Positions 58,734 through 64,000 of a stretch of 64,000 nucleotides of DNA are shown here, piece by piece. The DNA is from Sphingomonas natans (GTDB taxonomy: Bacteria > Pseudomonadota > Alphaproteobacteria > Sphingomonadales > Sphingomonadaceae), in the NCBI RefSeq assembly GCF_030546695.1, contig NZ_JAUOTP010000010.1, forward strand, positions 160,146 to 224,145. Reading direction: 5' to 3'. A model generated the notes under the pieces. The model worked only from the letters and a program-made list of their open reading frames with translations. It had not been told where the DNA came from and ran no database searches. Position 1 is the first letter of the stretch. The number at the start of each line of letters is the position of its first letter. The position numbers were made by a program, and so were the translations under genes.

Positions 58734-60086
58734 GTGGCGAAGATCGAGAAGGTCCTGATCGCCAATCGCGGCGAGATCGCACTGCGCATCCATCGCGCCT
58801 GCCATGAGATGGGCATCCGCACGGTCGCGGCGCACTCCACCGCCGATGCGGACGCGATGCACGTGCGGCTCGCCGACGAGGCGGTCTGCATCGGGCCGCC
58901 GTCCGCGACCGAGAGCTACCTGAACGTCCCCAACATCATCTCGGCCGCCGAGATCTCCGGCGCGGACGCGATCCACCCGGGCTACGGCTTCCTCTCGGAG
59001 AATGCCAAGTTCGCCGAGATCGTCGAGGCGCACGACATCATCTGGATCGGGCCGAAGCCCGAACATATCCGGACGATGGGCGACAAGATCGAAGCCAAGC
59101 GCACCGCGGGCGCGCTCGGCCTGCCGCTGGTGCCGGGCTCGGACGGCCCGATCTCCGATCTGGCCGAGGCCAAGGCGATCGCCGCCGCGGCGGGCTATCC
59201 CGTGATCATCAAGGCGGCGTCGGGCGGCGGCGGACGCGGCATGAAGGTCTGCACGTCCGAGGACCAGCTCGAGACGCTGATGAACCAGGCCGGGACCGAG
59301 GCGAAGGCCGCGTTCGGCGACGCGACCGTCTATCTCGAAAAATATCTCGGCAATCCGCGCCACATCGAATTCCAGGTGTTCGGCGACGGCAAGGGCAATG
59401 CGATCCATCTCGGCGAGCGCGACTGCTCGATCCAGCGCCGTCACCAGAAGGTGATCGAGGAGGCCCCCTCCCCGGTCATCAGCCAGGCGCAGCGCGATCA
59501 TATGGGCGGGATCGTCGCGCGGGCGATGGCGGCGATGCAGTATCGCGGCGCGGGCACGATCGAGTTCCTCTACGAGAATGAGGAATTCTACTTCATCGAG
59601 ATGAACACCCGCCTGCAGGTGGAGCATCCGGTGACCGAGGCGATCACCGGGCTCGATCTCGTCCGCGAGCAGATCCGTATCGCCGAAGGCCATCCGCTGA
59701 CGCTGCGCCAGGAAGACGTGATCTTCCGCGGCCATGCGATCGAATGCCGGATCAACGCCGAGGATGCGCGCACCTTCGCGCCCTCGCCCGGCATGGTGAC
59801 GCAATATCATGCACCGGGCGGCATGAACGTCCGCGTCGATAGCGGGCTCTACGCCGGCTATCGGATCCCGCCTTATTACGACAGCATGATCGCCAAGCTG
59901 ATCGTCTACGGGACGACGCGCAACGGCGCGCTGCGCCGTCTGCGCCGCGCGCTGGAGGAGTTCGTGATCGACGGCGTCAAGACGACGATCCCGCTGCATC
60001 AGGCGCTGGTGGAGGATCCCGAGTTCCTCGCGGGCGATTATTCGATCAAGTGGCTGGAGGAGTGGCTCGCGAGGCAGGAGCCTTGA
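58734..60086 (+). CDS. accC: Biotin carboxylase of acetyl-CoA carboxylase
   Basis: The 450-residue ATP-grasp enzyme carboxylates biotin on AccB. The sequence shows [35 protein letters not shown], the glycine loop [30 protein letters not shown] and [14 protein letters not shown], all family signatures. The start is GTG at 58734. The stop codon overlaps the TTG start of the next gene (TTGA), so translation is probably coupled. Confidence 0.97.
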   Translation: MAKIEKVLIANRGEIALRIHRACHEMGIRTVAAHSTADADAMHVRLADEAVCIGPPSATESYLNVPNIISAAEISGADAIHPGYGFLSENAKFAEIVEAHDIIWIGPKPEHIRTMGDKIEAKRTAGALGLPLVPGSDGPISDLAEAKAIAAAAGYPVIIKAASGGGGRGMKVCTSEDQLETLMNQAGTEAKAAFGDATVYLEKYLGNPRHIEFQVFGDGKGNAIHLGERDCSIQRRHQKVIEEAPSPVISQAQRDHMGGIVARAMAAMQYRGAGTIEFLYENEEFYFIEMNTRLQVEHPVTEAITGLDLVREQIRIAEGHPLTLRQEDVIFRGHAIECRINAEDARTFAPSPGMVTQYHAPGGMNVRVDSGLYAGYRIPPYYDSMIAKLIVYGTTRNGALRRLRRALEEFVIDGVKTTIPLHQALVEDPEFLAGDYSIKWLEEWLARQEP

Positions 60087-60418
60087 GAGCGACGATCTGG
60101 CACAATCCGCGCTGCTCCAAGTCGCGCGAGGCGCTGGCGATCCTGGAGGCGGCCGGGGCCGACGTGACGATCGTCGAGTATCTGAAGGTGCCCCCCGGCG
60201 CCGAGGAGCTGGCGCGACTCTATGCCAAGGCGGGGATGACTGCGCGCGACGGGCTGCGGCTGGCCGAGCCCGAGGCCAAGCCGCTCAGGGATGCCGATGA
60301 GGCAAGGATCCTCGCGGCGATGGCGGCGAACCCCATCCTGATCGAACGGCCGCTGATCGAGACGGCCAAGGGCGTCAGGCTCGGCCGACCGCCCGAAAAG
60401 GTGCGCGAGATCCTGTAA
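60083..60418 (+). CDS. arsC: ArsC-family glutaredoxin-dependent arsenate reductase-like protein
   Basis: The 111-residue protein has the ArsC thioredoxin-like fold: [19 protein letters not shown] with the catalytic cysteine, [13 protein letters not shown], and [20 protein letters not shown] with the substrate-binding arginine. The set of conserved residues fits arsenate reductase of the ArsC/ArsJ-like glutaredoxin group, but the related YffB/Spx family is not excluded and no ars operon is nearby. The TTG start overlaps the accC stop. Its placement behind accBC suggests a housekeeping role or simple read-through expression. Confidence 0.82.
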   Translation: MRATIWHNPRCSKSREALAILEAAGADVTIVEYLKVPPGAEELARLYAKAGMTARDGLRLAEPEAKPLRDADEARILAAMAANPILIERPLIETAKGVRLGRPPEKVREIL

Positions 60419-60427
60419 CCCTAACCT

Positions 60428-60545
60428 CCGCTCATCCTGAGGAGCCGCTGAGCTTGACGAAGCGGCATCTCGAAGGACGCGCGCAACGGTGACGTCCTTC
60501 GAGACGCGCCTTCGACTTCGCTCAGTCGCTCCTCAGGATGAGCGG
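60428..60545. repeat. Palindromic repeat, family C, between arsC and tatA
   Basis: The ends CCGCTCATCCTGAGGAGC and CTCCTCAGGATGAGCGG are inverted partners. Inner arms are ATCTCGAAGGACG and CGTCCTTCGAGA. It lies between two convergent genes and might act as a bidirectional terminator. The other copy is at 25947-26047. Confidence 0.88.
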
Positions 60546-60567
60546 TTCGGGTTGGCGATGCCCGCCC

Positions 60568-60819
60568 TCAAATATGCGGGCGATCGTCCTGCATCGGCTG
60601 GAGCTTGGCGTCCGGGTTCGGATCCAGCGGCGGCTGGTTCTGCAGGCGCGTCGCGGGGCGCACCGGCGGGCGCTCGTCTTCCTCGTCGGCGAGGCCCTTC
60701 TTGAAGCTTTTGATGCCCTTGGCGGCATCGCCCATGATGTCCGACAGGCGCCCCTTGCCGAACAGGAGCATGACCACGACCGCAAGGATCAGCCAATGCC
60801 AGATGCTCAAACCGCCCAT
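60568..60819 (-). CDS. tatA: Sec-independent protein translocase subunit TatA
   Basis: TatA forms the pore of the twin-arginine export system. The 83-residue product has the short N-terminal helix [20 protein letters not shown] with the hallmark FGKGRL hinge, then the amphipathic helix [20 protein letters not shown] and an unstructured acidic/proline tail. It lies 45 bases downstream of scpB. tatB and tatC usually follow in alphaproteobacteria but are absent; a repeat and a convergent gene come instead. Confidence 0.95.
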   Translation of the reverse strand: MGGLSIWHWLILAVVVMLLFGKGRLSDIMGDAAKGIKSFKKGLADEEDERPPVRPATRLQNQPPLDPNPDAKLQPMQDDRPHI

Positions 60820-60864
60820 CAGAAATCTCCCTAGAGCCTCTCACCGAGGTCCCGTCGCGGCTTT

Positions 60865-61437
60865 CTAGTCTCCCTCGTCGGGATTCGCCACCTCAAGCTG
60901 CTGCTCCAGCACCAGATCGATCGGATCGAGCAGGCCGGCCGCGCGCAGATCCTCGATCCCCGGCAGATCGCGGCGCGAAGCGAGGCCGAAATGGTCGAGG
61001 AAGGCGGGCGTCGTCGCGAAGGTCAGCGGCCGGCCCGGCACCTCGCGCCGCCCGGCCGGCCGGATCCAGCCCGCCTCCATCAGCGCATCGAGCGTGCCCT
61101 TCGAAATCTGGACGCCGCGGATCGCCTCGATCTCGGCGCGGCTGACCGGCTCGTGATAGGCGATGATCGCGAGCGTCTCGATGCCGGCGCGCGAAAGCTT
61201 GCGCGGCTCGCTCTTCTCGCGGCGCAGGATATGCGCGAGATCGGGCGCGGTCTGGAGGCGCCAGCGGCCGCCGCGCTCGACCAGTTCGATGCCGTGGCCC
61301 TCGTAGAGCGCGGCGAGGCGGGCGAGCGCAGGCTTTACATTCTCGATGCCGGTCGCGGCGGCGAGCCCGTGGGGGGTCATCGGCTCCTCGGCGGCGAAGA
61401 GCGTGGCTTCCAGCGCGCGGACTTCGATGTCGATCAT
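60865..61437 (-). CDS. scpB: Segregation and condensation protein ScpB
   Basis: ScpB is the winged-helix kite subunit of the SMC-ScpAB chromosome condensin. The 190-residue product shows LEATLFAAEEPMTPHGLAAATG, then LSRAGIETLAIIAYHEPVSRAEIEAIRG, the strongest family signature, and GWIRPAGRREVPGRP. The start is the ATG at 61437, because GGAGGAA at the edge of the neighbouring repeat lies 8 bases upstream; the ATG at 61446 would be too close. It follows scpA on the same strand, with a full palindromic repeat between them. Confidence 0.93.
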   Translation of the reverse strand: MIDIEVRALEATLFAAEEPMTPHGLAAATGIENVKPALARLAALYEGHGIELVERGGRWRLQTAPDLAHILRREKSEPRKLSRAGIETLAIIAYHEPVSRAEIEAIRGVQISKGTLDALMEAGWIRPAGRREVPGRPLTFATTPAFLDHFGLASRRDLPGIEDLRAAGLLDPIDLVLEQQLEVANPDEGD

Positions 61438-61445
61438 AACGGGCA

Positions 61446-61452
61446 TTCCTCC
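61446..61452 (-). promoter_or_regulatory. Shine-Dalgarno of scpB supplied by the end of a repeat
   Basis: On the minus strand GGAGGAA (61452 to 61446) is the terminal sequence of the family B repeat. It stands 8 bases before the scpB ATG at 61437, an ideal distance. Confidence 0.6.
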
Positions 61453-61577
61453 CCGGCACGGGGAGGGGGACCGCTCGCGAAGCGAGGGGTGGAGGGGGAG
61501 TTCGGCGCAGCGCGGCGCTGATTGAGAGCCCCCTCCACCATCCTGCGGATGGTCCCCCTCCCCGTTCCGGGGAGGAA
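61446..61577. repeat. Palindromic repeat, family B, full copy between scpA and scpB
   Basis: TTCCTCCCCGGCACGGGGAGG at the left and CCTCCCCGTTCCGGGGAGGAA at the right are inverted copies. Inner hairpins are CCGCTCGCGAAGCGAGG and CCATCCTGCGGATGG. It is the clearest full copy and a good reference for the family. Confidence 0.9.
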
Positions 61578-61591
61578 TTTTGGCGTCCCCC

Positions 61592-62347
61592 TCACGCCCG
61601 GCGTACCATCAGCGGCGCGAACGCCGCCTCCTGTCGCAGCGCCAGCCGCCCCTGCTTGGCCAGCTCCAGCGCCGCCACGAAGCTGGAGGCCACCGCCGAG
61701 CGGCGATAGGCCTCGTCCTCCGCTGGCGGCAGGAAGCTCGCCAGATCGGCCCAGTCGAGCTTCTGGCCGATCATCCGCGCGACCAGCTCCAGCGCCGCCT
61801 CCAGCGTCATCACCGGCCGGCGCGAGACGATGTGCATCGCCGGCACGCTGCGCGCCTTCAGCGCGCCATAGGCCGCGATCAGATCGAACAGGCTCGCCTC
61901 CCAGGCGGGTTTCTTGACGACGCGCAGGCCTTCGGGATCGCCGCGCGCGAAGACGTCGCGGCCGAGCCGGTCGCGCGCCATCAGCCGCGCGCCGGCCTCG
62001 CGCATCGCATCCAGCCGCTGGAGGCGGAGCTGCAGGCGCAGCGCGAGCTCCTCGGGGCTCGGTTCCACCTCCGGATCGCGCGGCAGCAGCAGCGCCGATT
62101 TGAGATAAGCGAGCCACGCGGCCATCACGAGATAATCGGCGGCCAGCTCCAGCTTCAGCGCGCGCGCCTCGGCGATGAAGGCCAGATATTGCTCGACGAG
62201 CGCAAGGATCGAGATCTGCTTGAGATCGACCTTCTGGTTACGCGCGAGCGTCAGCAGCAGATCGAGCGGCCCCTCCCACCCGTCGAGATCGAGCGTGAGC
62301 GTCTCGTCCTCGTCGCGCTTCAGGGTGAGATCGAACTGGTCGGTCAT
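61592..62347 (-). CDS. scpA: Segregation and condensation protein ScpA
   Basis: ScpA is the kleisin that bridges the SMC heads. The 251-residue product begins with LTLDLDGWEGPLDLLLTLAR, the family hallmark, then VDLKQISILALVEQYLAFI, YLVMAAWLAYLKSALLLP and the C-terminal SFVAALELAKQGRLALRQE. It lies between nagZ and scpB in the conserved alphaproteobacterial order. No clear Shine-Dalgarno precedes the ATG at 62347. Confidence 0.95.
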   Translation of the reverse strand: MTDQFDLTLKRDEDETLTLDLDGWEGPLDLLLTLARNQKVDLKQISILALVEQYLAFIAEARALKLELAADYLVMAAWLAYLKSALLLPRDPEVEPSPEELALRLQLRLQRLDAMREAGARLMARDRLGRDVFARGDPEGLRVVKKPAWEASLFDLIAAYGALKARSVPAMHIVSRRPVMTLEAALELVARMIGQKLDWADLASFLPPAEDEAYRRSAVASSFVAALELAKQGRLALRQEAAFAPLMVRRA

Positions 62348-62390
62348 GAACCGCGCAGATTAGCCGGACATACGGGTGAGTCGAGACATG

Positions 62391-62487
62391 CTTCCCCTCC
62401 CGCCCGCGGGAGGGGATCGAGGGGCGGGCACCCGACGGCGATAGTGCAGGCCCACCCCAGCCCCTCCCGCAAGCGGGAGGGGAGAGG
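62391..62487. repeat. Palindromic repeat, family F (CCCCTCCCGC/GCGGGAGGGG type)
   Basis: CCCCTCCCGCCCGCGGGAGGGG at the left is itself a palindrome, and CCCCTCCCGCAAGCGGGAGGGG at the right is another. They are separated by about 45 bases. It lies between nagZ and scpA and resembles family B only in its GC-rich hairpin form. Confidence 0.8.
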
Positions 62488-63495
62488 CTAGATCAATGCC
62501 AGAAACGCGTCCCGCTTGGCGATCAGTGCCTCGAACGGTTCGACCGTCGCCGCTTCCGCGATCGTCGCCATCGCGCGATCGAGGCGGATGCGCGCCTCGG
62601 CGGTGATGCCCGGGACCGCATCGGCGCAGGCGATCATCTCGGCCATGTCGCCCGAGCAATGCAGCGCGACGTCGCAGCCCGCCGCGATCACGCCCGCCGC
62701 GCGCTCGCCGAAATCGCCCTTGAGCGCCTTCATGCCGAGATCGTCGGACATGAGCAGGCCATCGAAGCCGATCCGGCCGCGGATGATGTCGCCGATCACC
62801 TTCGCTGACAGGCTCGCGCAATCGTCCGCGTCCCAGGCGGTGTAGACGACATGCGCGGTCATCGCCATCGGCGCGCCCTTCAGCCGCACGAAGGGAGCGA
62901 GATCGGTTTCCAGCTCTTCGGCGGGGGCATCGACGACGGGCAGTTCCAGATGACTGTCCGCCGTCGCCCGGCCGTGGCCCGGCACATGCTTGACGACGCC
63001 GACGACCCCGCCCGCGCGCAGCCCCTCGATCGTCGCCCGCCCCAAAGCCGCGACGCGCAGCGGCTCGGTGCCCAAAGCGCGATCGCCGATGATGTCGTGC
63101 GCGCCCGGCTGCCGCACGTCGAGCAAGGGCAGGCAATCGACGTTGACGCCGACCTCGCGGAGCATGAGCCCCAACGCGGTCGCATTGGCGCGCATCGCCT
63201 CGATCGCCGACATCGGCGCGACGTCGTAGAGCGCATCGAAGCGCGCGCCGGGCGGGAAGGCGGGCCATTCGGGCGGCTGCATCCGCGCGACGCGGCCGCC
63301 CTCCTGATCGATCAGGATCGGCACGTCGTCGCGGCCCGACAGCGTGCGCAACGAGTCGGTCAGCGCGCGCAGCTGGGCACGATCCGTCACGTTGCGGCGG
63401 AACAGGATGTAACCGGCGGGCGCCACGTCGGCGAAGAAGGCGCGCTCCTCGTCGGTGAGGATGGGGCCGGAGAGGCCGAGGATCAGGGGGGTCAC
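62488..63495 (-). CDS. nagZ: Beta-N-acetylhexosaminidase (peptidoglycan recycling)
   Basis: NagZ is a cytosolic GH3 glucosaminidase that removes GlcNAc from anhydromuropeptides. The 335-residue product contains LILGLSGPILTDEER at the start, VPILIDQEGGRVARM, GGVVGVVKHVPGHGRATADSH with the catalytic His-x-Asp loop region, and FDGLLMSDDLGMKAL with the nucleophile Asp. The GTG at 63495 is chosen because the family starts there; the open frame continues to 63789 through a repeat, with no homology. There is no signal peptide. It lies upstream of scpA. Confidence 0.93.
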   Translation of the reverse strand: MTPLILGLSGPILTDEERAFFADVAPAGYILFRRNVTDRAQLRALTDSLRTLSGRDDVPILIDQEGGRVARMQPPEWPAFPPGARFDALYDVAPMSAIEAMRANATALGLMLREVGVNVDCLPLLDVRQPGAHDIIGDRALGTEPLRVAALGRATIEGLRAGGVVGVVKHVPGHGRATADSHLELPVVDAPAEELETDLAPFVRLKGAPMAMTAHVVYTAWDADDCASLSAKVIGDIIRGRIGFDGLLMSDDLGMKALKGDFGERAAGVIAAGCDVALHCSGDMAEMIACADAVPGITAEARIRLDRAMATIAEAATVEPFEALIAKRDAFLALI

Positions 63496-63530
63496 TTCTG
63501 CGTCCTTTTCGAGCCTCGCGACGGCTAAAC

Positions 63531-63631
63531 TCCGTTTGCTTCGAGCGAAGTTCGAGCTTGCCGAGAACGAAGTCGAGAAGGGTTCTCGACGGACGCTTCT
63601 CGACAGGCTCGAAGCTGCTCGAACCGAACGG
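63531..63631. repeat. Palindromic repeat, family D, upstream of nagZ
   Basis: CCGTTTGCTTCGAGCGAAG at the left and GCTGCTCGAACCGAACGG at the right are inverted partners, with GAAGTCGAGAAGG and CTTCTCGACAGG inside. The second copy is at 26601-26719. Confidence 0.85.
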
Positions 63632-63649
63632 ATACGCGCGCTGGCTTCA

Positions 63650-64000
63650 CTAATTAACGATGCTGCAGCTCTCACCCGCCACGCGCAACTGTGCGCACAG
63701 GCGCGCGCCGTTGGCGGCGCCCGAAGCGCGCAGCCGGTAGAGCGTCTTGTCGCCGCTCTCGACCGGGCTGATCGCGAGCCCCAGATCACGCAGCCCCGCG
63801 AATCGCGACGAGAGCGATTTCCACGCTTCCTTCGCCTTGGCCTCGCTGGAGAAGGCGCCGAGCTGGATCACGCCGCTTCCGCCCGCATTGGACGGCGCCG
63901 ACGGCGCGGCGGGAACGGGCGCCTTCGGGATCGGCGCGGGCTTCGGCGCAGGGGGCGGCACGGCGGCGACCGGCGGCGTCGCCGGGAGCGCGGGCAGCGG
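63650..64000 (-). CDS. SPOR-domain protein (5' end outside the window)
   Basis: Only the C-terminal part is present. A Pro/Ala-rich linker (PAPKPAPIPKAPVPAAP) precedes a SPOR domain of about 75 residues: GVIQLGAFSSEAKAKEAW, LGLAISPVESGDKTLYRLRA and CAQLRVAGESCSIVN. SPOR domains bind denuded septal peptidoglycan, so a role in division is likely. In alphaproteobacteria a SPOR protein commonly precedes nagZ, which fits. Confidence 0.88.
   Translation of the reverse strand, partial: PLPALPATPPVAAVPPPAPKPAPIPKAPVPAAPSAPSNAGGSGVIQLGAFSSEAKAKEAWKSLSSRFAGLRDLGLAISPVESGDKTLYRLRASGAANGARLCAQLRVAGESCSIVN

Overview
The window is about 64 kb of GC-rich chromosome from an alphaproteobacterium, most probably a member of the Sphingomonadaceae. 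The grounds are a GANTC methylase of the CcrM type, a LexA box of the alphaproteobacterial form, PEPxxWA-type C-terminal sorting signals, the imuA-imuB-dnaE2 cassette, a ThiS-ThiG fusion, the nagZ-scpA-scpB-tatA cluster, and dispersed palindromic repeats. No IS element, prophage, integrase or CRISPR array was seen. Genes are dense and mostly housekeeping.

Layout. 1-8 kb: the 3' part of rpoC with a strong terminator, a lipoprotein, a secreted CHAP amidase, a GT4 glycosyltransferase, a P-loop protein, rnhB and folP. 8-14 kb: an EF-hand protein, ccrM, a regulatory gap rich in GANTC sites with a perfect DnaA box, then a small cytochrome oxidase subunit IV and the proton-pumping transhydrogenase operon (pntAA, pntAB, pntB). 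14-21 kb: a TetR repressor facing an RND efflux operon (adaptor, pump, outer-membrane channel) across a palindromic operator candidate. 21-29 kb: serB and miaA diverging, a choice-of-anchor PEP-CTERM protein, the ilvB-ilvN-ilvC branched-chain block, and a second PEP-CTERM protein. 29-36 kb: a Tat-exported metallo-hydrolase, a large coiled-coil membrane protein that may be TipN-like, a nucleotidyltransferase-like membrane protein, and ribonuclease J. 36-44 kb: a structured non-coding stretch, miaB, and the SOS mutagenesis operon imuA-imuB-dnaE2. 44-57 kb: a GAF-PAS-GGDEF protein, tRNA-Pro(TGG), wrbA, small unknown genes, a GH18/NodB/GT2 three-domain fusion, an M16 peptidase, a multi-pass membrane protein and a third PEP-CTERM protein. 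57-64 kb: thiSG, accB-accC-arsC, and tatA, scpB, scpA, nagZ and a SPOR protein on the minus strand.

The most unusual signal is a set of palindromic repeats of about 50-165 bp in several families, scattered between genes and inside operons. Copies of two families also lie inside open reading frames: one in imuB and two in dnaE2. All three keep the frame and add peptide segments where relatives (from memory) run without interruption. A further copy supplies the apparent Shine-Dalgarno sequence of scpB, and another overlaps the 5' end of a membrane-protein gene. This resembles in-gene palindromic elements known from Rickettsia, but I cannot name a description of it for this lineage.

Limits: everything here is by eye from one sequence. 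Family calls rest on motifs, starts are often ambiguous, and no alignment or folding was run.
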